Shown in pieces: positions 1-12,046 of a stretch of 64,000 nucleotides of DNA. The stretch spans positions 19,935,105 to 19,999,104 of the forward strand of contig NC_059081.1 of assembly GCF_020497125.1 (NCBI RefSeq), in the 5' to 3' direction. The position numbers and the translations under genes are program-made. The stretch comes from Mauremys mutica. Its lineage: Eukaryota; Chordata; Testudines; Geoemydidae. The notes under the pieces are model-generated. The model saw only the letters and a list, made by a program, of their open reading frames with translations. It was not told the origin of the DNA and made no database searches. Each line of letters opens with the position of its first letter. Within the stretch, counting starts at the first letter, position 1.

Positions 1-160
1 AACTGGAAGGGACCTTGAAAGATCATCGAGTCCAGCCCCCTGCCTTCACTAGCAGGACCAATTTTTGCCCCAGATCCCTAAGTGGCCCCCTCAAGGATTG
101 AACTCACAACCCTGGGTTTAGCAGGCCAATGCTCAAACCACTGAGCTATCCCTCCTCCCA
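1..160 (-). repeat. tRNA-derived turtle SINE, cut by window edge
   Basis: Read on the minus strand this begins with a tRNA-like head: an A-box-like TAGCTCAGTGG near 149-139 and a B-box-like GAGTTCAATCC near 110-100. It then runs into a CR1-like tail (AAGGTCCCTTCCAGTT at 16-1). The terminal repeat of the tail lies outside the window. The layout matches the cryptodiran tRNA-derived SINE family as remembered. The 3' tail resembles that of the CR1 ending at 29755, which fits mobilisation by CR1 reverse transcriptase. Confidence 0.85.
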
Positions 161-2926
161 TGGGTTAATACCCATGTAATCAGTGAGTTCAGAAGCAAGC
201 CCTTGTTCTTAGCTCTATTTATGTTTTTTGATATACTCAAGGCCTGTTTGGAGGGAGGTTTCTCTTTTTGTAGGCAAGCTAATGTTTGATACAGTATGAC
301 AAATGTCACCTGGGAAATATTTTGATGTAAGTGAGGGTAGTTTAGTACAAGAGACTGCTGTCTACCCATGGATGCCCAGTGCTCCAATTATTCTATTCTC
401 TGTTCTAGTCAGATTCTTATAATGCCCCATCACCATAGCCCCTGAACACCTTCCAGCAGTGCGTTAAGCAACATGACTAACACCTGTCACATATGCTTTG
501 TTCTCCTCATCCTCTCCCTAATGTGCGCGGGGTCATGTTTTTGCTTTGGCAGGGTTTTTTAAACTGTTTTTCTTTAGTGTATATGCGGCTCTGTGTTTGT
601 TAGAGGAGGCAAATTAGAAGAAATGCACCTTGCCCTTAGTGGAAGGTAGTGAGGATTGCAATGTTCTTTAGCTCCTGTTGGAGTTTGTTCCACAGTCTAG
701 GACCCATCCCCAAGAGAGCTCTGCCTTCCGCACAGACAAGCTTCATCCTTATTGTAGAGAGTTACACTGCACCTGAGGAGTAGAAATTAGAAAAATAAAA
801 TGTGTCATGCAAGAATGGAAGAATGCTCCATTTTTTCCCTCCGATCTCCTTCCCTCACTTTCTTTCTCTCCAATTTTTATTCCAGCATGTTTTGACTAAT
901 GATTACAGCTGAGGAAATTACAATCTGCTCATGGATGCTGCTGTACAAACAGAAAGAGGCCAAATTTGCTAGATAAATTATTCATTGTGAATTAATTCCT
1001 TGGGGCAGGACCCATGCTTAGTGCCATGGAGGCCTGATGGTGATGGAGCCTCTGGGTGCTGCCGCAAAAGGAGTAATTCACTCAGCTCTAGAGTTGACAA
1101 ACTTCCCAGTTTTAAATTGCCACAAATGGCAAAGTCATTTTCTTCTGAATAAATTTTAGTTACTGTCATGTTGATGGAGCTAAATGGCATGGCATACTCA
1201 AGGGACAATGTGGGGTTTGTGCTGGCAGAGCGCAAATACAAAGTTATAATTTCTAATATTAAAATTTAATGAAACTCTATTTAAAATACATTGAAGTAAT
1301 TTAAGTGGACTCCTAGTCCAATTATTGGAAATAACCACACTTACCCACTTCACTGACATGTGGAGAGGATTAATTCACATTTGTAAGCCACACTGAGACC
1401 CTTGGATCTCAGCGGGCACTTGAGAAGAACAAAGAACTAGAAGAGATTGGCAAACTGGGGTAGTTTTTTATTTACAAAACTGAAACCAGGATTGTTTGAA
1501 TCCAGGTCCTACTTTATTCAAAACCCATATGCTTTGGGATTCTAATAAAACACCCTGGTTTAGCCTGTCTCTCTCTTACACGCAGTATATTAATTCAAAA
1601 AATAAAACTTGGTGAGTAATGTGCCCACATACAGTTTAATCATTTCAGATAATTTGCTAAGGGACTGGGGAAACAAGTTAAAAAAATTAGAGGAACTGTA
1701 GTAGCTTCATGTTTTTTTTTATAAGAATTTTGTTCTTTTTGTCTCGGTGTCCCATTCTAATCTCAGATATGTGGTGCTCGCCACATGTATCTCAGAAAAT
1801 CCTCTTATATGGTACTTGTGCATGCATGCACAGTGGAGGCTATTTTGAGATGCAACATGCATGCAAGATAAGAATCTGCCCCTTAATGCATGTGCACGGA
1901 AGGAAAGAATCATTCGTCACATTTTCAAAATTAGTCTGCATTAGAGATGGGCCAGAACCAGAAACTTTCTTCTGAACCTTAAACTTTGGTAATTTGAACA
2001 AAATGAAACAAGGACCTAAGCTCCCCCTAGGTCTTTTGTTTTGATTTTGTAACACTAAACCCAACTGACAAGATTTTGTAAAAAACAATACCAAAACTCC
2101 TCACCTTTACTCGGTATAAGTTACAAAATATATACATACACAATAGACCATGATCTGCAAGGTACAGTAAAAATGAGTTTAACCACCAACTGAGAGTGAG
2201 GCAAAGATAAGATAAAGCTACATTTCTTCTCCCTGATCCTGGGCTGATTGGGGGACAATGATGCCTTTGTGCCGGCTCAGGATTCACCCAGGCTTGGGGA
2301 ATCTTCCTCAGCCACTTTAGAGCAGTTTCAGGGTTCCATTTCAGGGACTGAGCACCTGGCCCAAGATCTATTCCATGCGTACCCTAAATTGTATTTACAT
2401 CCATAGTTCTACATTGGGCCTGGATGGAGAATATTTGCAGAATGTCCATTTGTTCAGGGTCCTGCAGTTACAAAGGGGAATAAGGGAGGCAAAGCATGTT
2501 TAGGGATGAGCTGCACCTATCTCTATGGGCACTTCTTTCAAGTGACAGTCCTATACCTGCACATCTCCCAGAATGGAACCCCATGGTTCACCCCACTTTT
2601 AGACTGGATCACCAGGCAACAGCATCCCCAGTTTTCCACCTGTATTTGTCTCCAGCAGGTCCAATTGGGTTTGGACTTTTCTCTCTGGGAGTTGAGACCT
2701 GCTGATAAATGTAGTGAGGGAGAACAGCTTATTCAAAATAGAGTATGACTTATTTCTCCCTAGGAACTTCACAAGCAAAGAGATGTGTGTTAAAAATAAT
2801 AAGTGTAAATGCATTGTCTCATCTTAACCTTATTCTTTCCTTGCCAGTTTAGGTGGGTTCCACTTGTCCCAGTCACCCCTTCTGAGTTTTAGGTTCAGCC
2901 TAAATCTCTGTAAACCCGCACACTCC
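161..2926. other. No gene or recognised repeat
   Basis: AT-rich sequence with only short chance reading frames and no splice-flanked conserved-looking frame. A small cluster of ATGCATG-like words lies near 1820-1890. I see no recognisable transposon ends. Confidence 0.6.
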
Positions 2927-3202
2927 GGGTGTGTCTATATGGTGAGTTAGTGTGCAGCAAGCTGGGGTGGGAATCTGCAGTGCAGCAGCCTGCTGCGCAC
3001 TAAGTTGCCTTATGGAGCCTGCTGCTGCACACTAAAAGCTCCATAGAGCACTTGGATCTACTGTTGTTTCCAAGCAGAGTAGGTCAAAGCACACTATGGA
3101 ATTTCTAGTGCACAATAGGGTCCACAGGGCCTGTCAGTGCACAGCAGGCTTGTGTGCTGTAGATTCACAGCTGTGCAGTAAAAACCTGTCTGAATCTGTC
3201 CG
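2927..3202. mobile_element. Degenerate fold-back MITE
   Basis: The sequence starts with GGGTGTGTCTATATGGTG and contains AGCAAGCTGGGGTGG and AGTAGGTCAAAGCACACTA. These also occur, partly inverted, in the better preserved element at 63230-63516, whose ends are GGGTTTGTCTA and TAGACAAGCCC. It is therefore an older copy of the same non-autonomous DNA transposon. The right end is eroded and the boundary approximate. Confidence 0.65.
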
Positions 3203-5754
3203 AGTTCACAGGCATTTTCACTTTTATCCATTGCAAAGATCCTCTGTCTGCCCTGGTTCTCTGAACGTGATCCAAACTTAATTATTTCTCCTCACCACTG
3301 TCTCAGGGTTGGATTTCAAACAGTAAGCTATCTGCTTTGTCCTTTAATTTCTGGTGAGTATGTGGTGATAGCCCGCTCTTCCTGTCAATGAGCCAGTCTG
3401 CTGGAATTTACCCCGGGCGATCACATAATCACCAACACAATAGCAAATAAACATGGACCTGTAATTTTAACAAAAATAATCCCGGTATCCCCTGTGTTCA
3501 TCATGGCATGCAAGGATTCTCCCCTTCCACTTGATGCCCTGAGCAAGTGTCCCTCTCAATTGCATTTCCTGCTTTCTTGGAACTGCAAGGACTACTCCCT
3601 CGAGGCATACCCAGGAATGCATTTTTCGCTGGAAATGCACGTTGTCTCAAAGGGGGAAGACTATCGTCCTTGCCCTCTCTGTACTTACCCACAGACAGGG
3701 GAGCTCAGGGAAAAGAGGTGCCCCCAGTATGGCCAATGGCTCAATGTCAAAATTTGGCCTTAAGCTAATTACTTCGGCTAAACTATTTCTCAGAATAGAC
3801 CCTGCTTCCATGCCAGACCCATAACACTGCCAGATCACTATCTTGGAGATTTTCAGAGCTGCCCAGGGCATTTGGACATCCAGCTCCCATGAGGAAGCCA
3901 AAACCCTAAGGCAGCTTTGAAAATCGCAGGTGTGATATTTTACCTAACAGATGCTGGTTAAAGACAGAGGGCTGAATTCCGTTACAACTGGGCAATTCCA
4001 AGGGGGGTTGGTAGGTGTAACTCAGAGGAAAATTTTGACTCAAATTCAGCCTGATTCCTGGAGTATAAATATAAAAAATTATCTGTCTTCTCAGTTGGTC
4101 GGGAGCATTTCTCCTAAGGAAATGCTCATCATTTCCAGAACGATTGGGGCTTATTTTACTTTTTTAAAATATGGATAAGTTTTAGAAAAATATTGGCGGC
4201 ATGTGGTGGCTCTCTGGGGGGGGGGGGGGGGAAGTTGTGGGCCAAAAATAGTCTTTCAACTGATCACGTTAGAATAGTATGTTCCATATAGCTGTAAAAA
4301 TGTATATTCCACAAGATGGCAGTAAGTTCCTGCTCTTAAAAATGTGTTTAACTTTACTTTAACCTTGTTCTAAGTAGTGTTTCATCAGTAAAATTTCTTC
4401 TGAACAAAGATTGTTTTCCCTCAAAAGCTGAACTATGCAGATAGATTTAAAAAAGAAAACAATAAAAAACAAAGAACTGTAAAAATGGTGGACTAAACTT
4501 TAGTTTTAAAAGCAGTAACTTTAACTGATATTTTCTTAGTTCATTCTGACATACTGCAAGTATTTCAGGTGTTATGCAGGGTGTTACTTCTAATTTCATG
4601 CAGTCATCAAGAACTAGTTGGCTGATTATTTTCAAAGATTCAGAAAAGAAGGAATGGACAATTAAAGTCAGTAAGTCTGTTCTGTCCTAACTCTTTTTTT
4701 CCTGTTTCTTCCGGCTTCTATCTTTTTCACTCCAGAAATCTCCAAGTGATACAGTCAACTACTGATTGAGACCAAGGGAAAGATATAAAAGTGATTTTTT
4801 TTCTTTTGTGCTATCAGCTCAAGAACACCTGGAATGTTTGTAATTAGATTGTTTTTATAAATATTACATTACAGGACCATAAACATTTTAAAAAAATCAG
4901 TTTGTAGAGACTTGTTTGTAAGAAGTATGTTTATAATTCCCCCCTGAGAGTCTTTGAAGCTAATCTGGGAATAAATTAGAGGAAGGATAAACTATTTTAC
5001 ATCTCTCTCTGCAGTCAGAGTTTTCCAGTAGTTAATGTTACATTTAAATGGGTAGTGATATAAATGATTTTCTAATAACTTGTCATCCAAGATGTTTTGT
5101 AATTTTTTTAAAATTGCATTTTAATGTCATCTCTGCTGTCTTGTACAAGTCTTGTTTATAAAAGGAAAAATGAAGGGAGAAAAAAAAACACTTCAAAAAC
5201 ACTTTCTAGAAGCTTGGCAGCTAGGTAAAATCTTATTACTTTACCTTGCAGACACGGCTTTGGATTCAGAAGGGAATGAATGCATAAAGACAGGCTGCAT
5301 GGCGAGTTTTTAAAGTATGGAGTGGTACTGTTGATATCTATGAAAGTGATGACTCCTGCCCTGTTGTTTAGTTCTGCACACAACTGAGTAGGACATTTTT
5401 CTTGATTTCCACAATGAATTCCAGTCAGGCATAGACTAAAAGCACCATTCATTTAGATTAAAGATCCAGAAACTATCATGTTTGCAAGCATTTGTCACAG
5501 TTTAAGTAGCAGTGCATAAATGTCTTGCTGTTGGTATACAATTTAATGCCTGCTGACAACAGCTCAATTTTTAAAGTTTCTTCCACATCATTTTTTTTTA
5601 TTGTTTACATTGTTTTATAACCAGGCTACTAAAGTGTATGTAGAGCTCTGCTGCTCCATCAGGGTGGCACCTTCTTTAACATATAGCAAAGTGGTGAGTC
5701 AGTGGGGCTGTCACAGGAAGGTTTGCCATTGGGCTGTAGAGCCTGGGGCCAAGC
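3203..5754. other. No gene; poly-G tract and short relics
   Basis: Contains a 16-nt G run at 4216-4231. A minus-strand stretch near 3660-3800 looks at first like an exon with a GTAAGT donor but resembles a dispersed repeat. Otherwise AT-rich and unrecognised. Confidence 0.55.
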
Positions 5755-6452
5755 CAGTAGATTAAAAGCCAGGGCTGGCATTAGGGGGCAGCAAGCAGGG
5801 CAATTGCCCGGGGCCCCGTGAAGCTAAGTTGCTCAGGCTTTGGCATACTTATTTTAAGGTAAATTCTCATAAAAGCCTATATTGCTTAATAGGAGCAGGT
5901 GATGCTAACACAGAGTTACTTTAACAGGCTTTATGCCTTTCTCGTGCCTTAAACTAGTCACACAACTTGGATATTGACAGAGAAAAATCCCTGTGTCTTT
6001 CACAATATCCAAGTTGTGTGACGAGTTTGAGAAAGGCATAAAGCTACAATCATTTACTTTAACTCTAAGGCTGTTTGAGACTGTGTTAGCATCACCTGCT
6101 CCTATTAAGCAATATAGGCTTTTATGAGAATTTACCTTAAAATAAGTATGCCAATATGCACACAACTCTGCTGATAGTCAAAAGCATTAATTGCAGTATC
6201 CTCCTAGACCAGCGGTTCTCAACCAGAGTCCGGGACACCCTGGCGGACCACAAGCAGGTTTCAGGGGATCCGCCAAAATAAACCAGACAGCAGGACCAGC
6301 ATTAGACTCGCTGGGTCTCAGGGCAGAAGACTGACGCCCAAACTCTGCCATCCAGGGCTGAAGCCAAAGCCTGAACAACTTAGCTTCATGGGGCCCCGGG
6401 CAGTTGCCCTGCTTGCTGCCCCCTAATGCCAGCCCTGGCTTTTAATCTACTG
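5755..6452. repeat. Nested inverted duplication
   Basis: Outer arms at 5755-5843 and 6364-6452 are reverse complements over about 89 bp with few mismatches. Inner arms at about 5841-5984 and 5996-6133 form a second palindrome around a short loop (AGAAAAATCCCT). The right outer arm is internal sequence of the hAT element at 6210-6544, so the left outer arm is an inverted partial copy of it. The right inner arm holds an extra patch at 6040-6082 that has no partner in the left arm. Confidence 0.9.
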
Positions 6453-6544
6453 CATATGCATGTAGTGGTACAGGCAGGCCGTGGAGTTTTTATAGCATGT
6501 TGGGGGAAGGTGGGGCTCAGAAAGAAAAAGGTTGAGAACTCCTG
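6210..6544. mobile_element. hAT-like MITE with 8-bp target duplication
   Basis: Ends are CAGCGGTTCTCAACC and GGTTGAGAACTCCTG, a terminal inverted repeat of about 15 bp. Flanking octamers TCCTAGAC (6202-6209) and CCCTAGAC (6545-6552) match at 7 of 8 positions, as expected for an old hAT target duplication. No reading frame is carried; the element is non-autonomous. Confidence 0.9.
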
Positions 6545-6552
6545 CCCTAGAC

Positions 6553-7662
6553 CCAACCTCAACTACCAACGGGGGAATTTTTGTGGCCACTCAGTGGATA
6601 TTGTCCAATCCTCGAAAGAGTGGTGTAATAGGCATAGGAAGGAGGAATTGTCTTTTGGGGCTGGAGAAGCCTGGAGATGAACTGATGAGATTGGAAGTCT
6701 GCCTTAGGGGGGAAATATTGGTGCATCTGTATCTGACCCTTGAAGACCAGGACTAACAGGCTTTTCCGGAGTTGTCTGTGGGATTCAATTCACAACCGTG
6801 CAGAGTATAGCTGTCTTTAGTCAATGCTACCAGTCCTTTTCCATTCTTTTCCATAGCCAGTAAATGCAGCCAATTCTTCTCACTACACAATAAAAGGAGA
6901 ATGTATTTGAATAAACATCACACCCACAAAGTTCAAGCAAAGTTTCAAGCTTATGAAAACAGAATCCGTCCCATGTGACACATTTAAACTGTGCCACTGC
7001 AAGAAAGCACAATAGTTTATCAAGGCCTCCATGAAGTGCCTTCCCATGAGTGAACAGCAGTTTAGTAGAAATGTAGTGTGAATAAATAGTGGCATCAGAT
7101 AGATGAATAGCAGTGACAGAAAGAACAGAGGTGAGATTGGAATTTGGTAGCAGGTGCTGGGAACTTGACAGCAAAAAGACCAACAAGAGCGGGAGTTACT
7201 GTATGTAAATCCCTTATCTGCAGTGCTTTATAACATTGCTACAGTAATTAATGTCCAGAATGAAATATTATCTAAAAATCCTGAAAATGGAAAGTGAATG
7301 TTATATTTGACTTCTGCTTTCACACATTCCGAAGTGAATATATCAGAAGAGAACTAATTGTATTCTGAAGTTTAAAAAAATACCTGTGCTGTACACCATC
7401 TGTTACACATTGCTGATAGAGTAATTATTTCTAAGTTTCCCTTTATTTGGTTTTTTTGACCCTCTGTTTTGTTGTAAGTGTGATTGCAATATAATTTATT
7501 TGAATTGGAACATAAAAAAGTTCCAGAAATGTGGCATTGTTTTGCTTCAGTAAACTTGTGTTGTAAATATTGTCAAAATCTAGCAGGGAGGTGGTATTCT
7601 TAAAATATTCCATAACAATCCTGAATTACATTCCCAAAAGTGGGGAAAGGGGGTGGGGAAGT
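6553..7662. other. No recognised feature
   Basis: AT-rich. The longest open frame is 119 codons on the minus strand (6827-7186); it has no recognisable motif and is probably chance. Confidence 0.55.
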
Positions 7663-8894
7663 TAGGGCTAGATTCACAAAAGGATGTGCCTAAAATGGCA
7701 GTTGGGCACCTAAATCCCAGAACTTGGCCCTGCTGGGATTCCCAAAGCATCTGCTCAGCTGCCACCAAATCCTGTAGATGACAAAACTCACTCGGTGTCC
7801 AAATTTTTGCACTAAAAGTTTCCTGGGCACCTGTTTCTGCTTCTGCATGTATACACTGCTGCTCACTCTAGGGATCCAGACTCCTAAGCCCCAGGGTGAT
7901 GCACAAACTGGGAGAAGATGGGAGTTCCTCCACCTATCTCACCTGCAGGGCCCAATATGGTAAGCATGCTCAGACCTCACCTACCAGATCTGGCGCCTAT
8001 AGATGGGCTTGCACAAAACAGCCAGGGGGAAGTTCTTCCTCGTGACTTTTAGCCCCATGGTTAGGGCACTCAGCTGGGATGTGGGAGTTGTCTGGTTCAA
8101 GTGCACTCTGTCTGATGAGAAGAAGGGATTTGAACAGAGATATGCCACCTCTCAGGTGAGTGCTCTAGCCACCTGATTATGGAATATTCTGATGTGGGGC
8201 CCCCTCAATCTCTCCTGTTGAAGTTTATTCCACTGTGGATAAATAATGAAATAATTGTTGGGCCAGAGAGAGAGAGAATTACTCTGTAGCTTGGTGGTTG
8301 GAGCACTCATCTGGGAGACCCAGGATCCTGTCTCCCTGCTCCAATGACTTTTAAAAACTATTTATCCACAGTGTAACAGCTTTAACATGAGAGACTGGGG
8401 GAGCCCTGCATGAAAGTACCCCAGTGTTCAGTGTTTAGGGCACTCGTCTGAGAAGTGGTAGATCCGTGTTTAAATCCCTTCTCTCCCTCAGATGGAGAGG
8501 GGATACATGAACTCTCCCACATCCAAGGTAAGTGTCTAAGTATGGGGCTAAAACTTATGAGGGAGCTGCTATTCCTTCTCCAGCAAAAAAAGCCTCGGCA
8601 CCTAACCGCAAAGAAGGGTTTGGAGCTGAGAATCTCAAGCAGAAGAAGGCACCTCCCTGCACCCCAGAATTAGACACCTATCTCTAGGAGAGGGGCAATG
8701 CTTAGGACGCAGCCCTCGCCTTGGCATTTCCAATTGCTAAGGAGCTGATTAGCCGCCTGACTCTTGTGAATCTCATTCTGAGGTGCCTGTCTCTCCCCAT
8801 TCATTGCACAGGCACCAGACTCCGGCTTTGTGATTCTAGGTGCCTAGAAATTGGGTGTGGTGACACTCAGCATTCCTTTGTGAATCTAAACCTT
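7663..8894 (-). mobile_element. 1.2-kb terminal-inverted-repeat element with tRNA-like modules
   Basis: The left end TAGGGCTAGATTCACAAA is mirrored by the right end (inverted: AAGGTTTAGATTCACAAA, 8877-8894), 14 of 18 identical. The interior holds several tRNA-like A/B-box segments in alternating orientation (8048-8545). The segment at 8780-8850, inverted, matches 32040-32100 of the element at 32007-32805, so the two are copies in opposite orientation. No transposase frame is visible. This is a non-autonomous DNA transposon or composite repeat; superfamily uncertain. Confidence 0.7.
8048..8545. repeat. Array of tRNA-like modules, mixed orientation
   Basis: Plus-strand modules begin near 8050, 8286 and 8425, with GGTTAGGGCACTCAGCTGGG and related forms followed by GGTTCAAG or TTTAAATCCC. 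Minus-strand modules lie at about 8127-8175 and 8500-8545. Adjacent opposite modules can fold into long hairpins. Each resembles a tRNA 5' half plus B box, but none keeps a full cloverleaf, so these are not tRNA genes. Confidence 0.65.
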
Positions 8895-9964
8895 AATATT
8901 TTATTCAGGGACAATGGAGAACATTAATTGCTATTTTTTTAAAAGAAAATCTTGTCCTTCTTTCAAAAACTTAAAGTTTGTTTCAAACTGAAACTGTGAT
9001 TCCTTCCAAGGTCACTTTACATCTAAACTTGCTAATATGAAAGATGCTGGAAGTTAATTTAATATTCCAATATAGTACTTTTTAAAAATCATCTAACACG
9101 TATATTGTAAGTATGACCACAGCTCTTTCAAATGAAAGTCAAGATCATTTGATGGCCTTTTTGTTAAATCTGATTGCATGTACTTTAGAAATAACAGTGA
9201 TGTAGACCACCTTTCCTGTTCATGTGAGCTGCAGAAGATGCTACCTAGCCTAGCACACAATGGTGTCCTGCATTGCACTGCCCCTGATGATAAAGAGAAC
9301 AGTTTCAGGTGAAGTCAAGAGAAATTCTGGGACAGGCAGGGAAATAGCATCCCCCCCCAATAAATGATTTGTATTTTATCCATAGACATATGTAGTATTT
9401 CATTCCTTAACAAGTGTAGCCAACTATTGAAGTGGAAGGGTCTGGCCCTTGACCTCACATCACGGTTAGTCTACCACTGTGATTTCTCAGTAAATAGCTA
9501 ACCGTGCCTATAAGATTAAGTGACAAATTCACATCAGCACCCAAAGCGCTCTAATCAATACCACTAATCCATCAAAGATTACAACAAGGAATCACTTGTG
9601 TTTCTGTCCTTTCATTCTGGGATTAAATGTAGACTGAAGTGGAAAAGAAACCTCAAAAAAATATCCTAGGACAAGAAAACTACCCTTTAACATTTTAAAG
9701 ATACTCTGGAAAGAATCATACATTGGTGCATCTGCTGGTGTAAATAAGATTTCCTTCCAAAAGCAACTGAAATATAACAAAACTTCTGCCAAATTGAAGA
9801 AATGTAAGAGATGCATAAAATGAAAATTTAACATAGAGGAAGCCACCCAGACAACTTCAAAAACAAGAGGTTCAGCTCACCTTAATCTGAGAACAGTTAA
9901 TTTGCCAAAATGGCAGCTGCTCTTGAGACTGGAGGATAACAGCTAAATTAAAGTAAAGGGAAAT
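8895..9964. other. No recognised feature
   Basis: AT-rich sequence with a short C run near 9352. No gene-like frame or repeat ends recognised. Confidence 0.55.
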
Positions 9965-10052
9965 GGCTCTTCAGAGTATTGGGCTTTATTAAAAGTCAAT
10001 TAAAGTCAATGGGAGTCTTTCCACTGACCACAATGGGATCTGGATTTGGTCC
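9965..10052. repeat. Small palindromic MITE relic
   Basis: Contains GTCAATGGGAGTCTTTCCAC followed by ACAATGGGATCTGGATTTGG, the centre and right end of a common short palindromic family seen elsewhere in the window. A further fragment (TCTTTCCATTGACTTCTG) lies near 10507. Confidence 0.5.
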
Positions 10053-10128
10053 TTAATGCAGCAAGTTGGAGATTTTCAGCCCAGTCTTATGACGTATGGC
10101 TCCCAGTGGCAACAGTTTATGGACTGTC

Positions 10129-10219
10129 GGCCTGATCCTGCAAGCACCGACACATGTGAATCGTCCCATGGAAGCCAACAGGACTTCCCTTGTGCATAAG
10201 AGTTTGTGGGATCAGGGCC
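10129..10219. mobile_element. Short palindromic MITE
   Basis: GGCCTGATCCTGCAA on the left and GGGATCAGGGCC on the right form imperfect terminal inverted repeats around a 60-bp core. Decayed relatives appear at 22122-22205, 22736-22833, 35130-35225 and 45226-45362. Non-coding. Confidence 0.7.
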
Positions 10220-11741
10220 TGTATTGATAAGACCTGAGAGCGCTATTAACGTAATGTTTATATTCTAAATAACACTGACCATTAGTACATGAGACCTGTT
10301 AAACAATGTTGATACGTACTTTCCTGGATACTGAATGAAAGGTGTTCATTGGATTTTTGGTGTTTGTTTTGGGTTTTTTCATTTGTATGTGTGTTCCTCT
10401 TTTTTCTATGTCCTGTTATACTATTTGGTATTTTTTTTTATTATTTAAAAAATAGTAAGAAAATATAACTTTCTACAAAATAAAAATGTTAACAAAAATA
10501 GATGAGTCTTTCCATTGACTTCTGTTGTCATTGGAACAAGGCCCTAGGGAGCTGGTACCTTCCTTTACTACGAAATATAGCTCTCTAAGGAAAGCTACAA
10601 TCATTTACTTTAACTCTAAGGCTGTTTGAGACTTGTTTTCTTGGCTGCAGAAGGTGTCAGTACTAATGCAGACAGGGATGAAATTTGAAGAAATTATAAG
10701 TAGTGTCAACTTGCTTTCTGGTTATTTACTTAATGCCTGTTTCTTTAGAATTTCATTTTATTATTATCAACATTTTCCTCTAATCATCACTATTGTAGCA
10801 TAATTTCAACAGTGAAAACTAATTTCATGTAAATGTTGTTGTTGTTGTTCTGTTCCATCAGTGATGAAATTTTCATCCAGTCACTCCCCCTTTCCTATCC
10901 ATTAGGTTATCTTCTCTTTACAGCTAATTTTCTGGACTTTCACACCCACATCATTTAAGAGAGATACTCTAAAATGCTATGATATTTCATTTAGCCTTTG
11001 ATAACTCCCCTGGGTTGTGAGAGAGTGAAAATTACTTAAAAACAGAACAATCCCTTGAGGCTAACTTAGAAAATGTTGACTAAGTGCTGAATCTGAGGAG
11101 GATCAAAGTTTAGTAGGCCTGAGCCACAGCCTTTCTGTGACCCTCGTGGGCATTCTTACTTCACTGCTTTTGAACATTTTGTAATTCATAGATAGTGTCT
11201 GTGTCAGGCAGTTACAGGTTTTTATGATACAAAAGAACAATATCTCCCAAGGATTTCCAATTACGGCATAGCAATGGAAACAGGGTAGGGACAAAGATGA
11301 GATTGGATAGCTTTTAAAAAAGATGTGCTTTAAACCAGCTTCTGGGAGCAATTCTATGTATATGTGGGGGGAGGGGACAGGTGGATGGTCATGTTGGTCC
11401 ATCCTGGTCTTGGAGTCTGGGAATCTATTGAATCCCCCTGATCATTCCCTTCCCTGGTGGGTCATGGAAAGAACAGGAAGCTCTGCATTGCTCACAATAT
11501 GCTCATAAAAGTTGCAGCTCTGCATTAAGACAATGAGTATAATCAAATTTTATGCTTCATTTGGTCACCTGCAGAAGGCAGGAAGGAATTTTTCCCCTGA
11601 TGCACAATTGACTGTGTGTGTTCTGGGGTTTTGTCTTTTTTTGTTTTGTTTTTGCCTTCCTCGGAAGATTCAGGGATTGGCTACAGCTGCAGACAGGACC
11701 TCAGATGGGGTGGAACAGTGCTCTAAAGTGATACAGAGAAA
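10220..11741. other. Unique AT-rich stretch with one 43-nt duplicated segment
   Basis: Positions 10591-10633 are identical to 6040-6082. A GTT repeat lies near 10838. Nothing else is recognised; open frames are short and lack motifs. Confidence 0.55.
10591..10633 (+). repeat. 43-nt exact match to 6040-6082
   Basis: The segment from AAAGCTACAATC to TTTGAGACT is identical at both sites in the same orientation, and homology stops abruptly on both sides. At the 6-kb site it sits in one arm of the inner palindrome only. Confidence 0.9.
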
Positions 11742-12046
11742 CAGGGGTGAAAGTAACTGAAAGGACTTACTGGTATGCCAGAGTCCTGAGTGGCGGTGTG
11801 GCTTCAACCAGAAGAGGTGTGGCCTCAACCAGAAGAGGCGTGGTCTTTAAATCACCCTGGAGCTACCAGCTGCAGAGGCAGCTGGGAGCCGTGGGGCTGC
11901 AAGGAGAAATAAAGGGCCCGGGGCTCTGGCCGCCACGGAGCTCTGGGCCTTTTAAATCCCCACCTGAGCCTGGCTGCTGGGCTCCGGTGGGGATTTAAAG
12001 GGCCAGAGGCTCCGGCCGCTATGGGGAGCCCCAGGCCCTTTAAAGC
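11742..12046 (+). mobile_element. hAT-like MITE, right end lost
   Basis: Starts CAGGGGTGAAAGTAA, a hAT-type terminus, followed by repeated AACCAGAAGAGG units and a GC-rich interior with CCCGGGGCTC. The expected inverted right end (TTACTTTCACCCCTG) is missing, so no target duplication can be scored. Several frames cross it but match nothing known. Confidence 0.7.

Noticed and set aside
3647..3901. Minus-strand 84-codon frame with a strong GTAAGT donor
   Set aside because: Phrases such as AAGGCCAAATTTTGACATTG recur in dispersed turtle repeats as I remember them, and no matching acceptor was found.
6827..7186. Minus-strand 119-codon frame
   Set aside because: No motif, odd Cys/Trp-rich composition and no splice sites; probably chance.
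8048..8110. Possible tRNA gene
   Set aside because: It has A/B-box-like words but no complete acceptor stem or anticodon arm, and sits in a repeated element.
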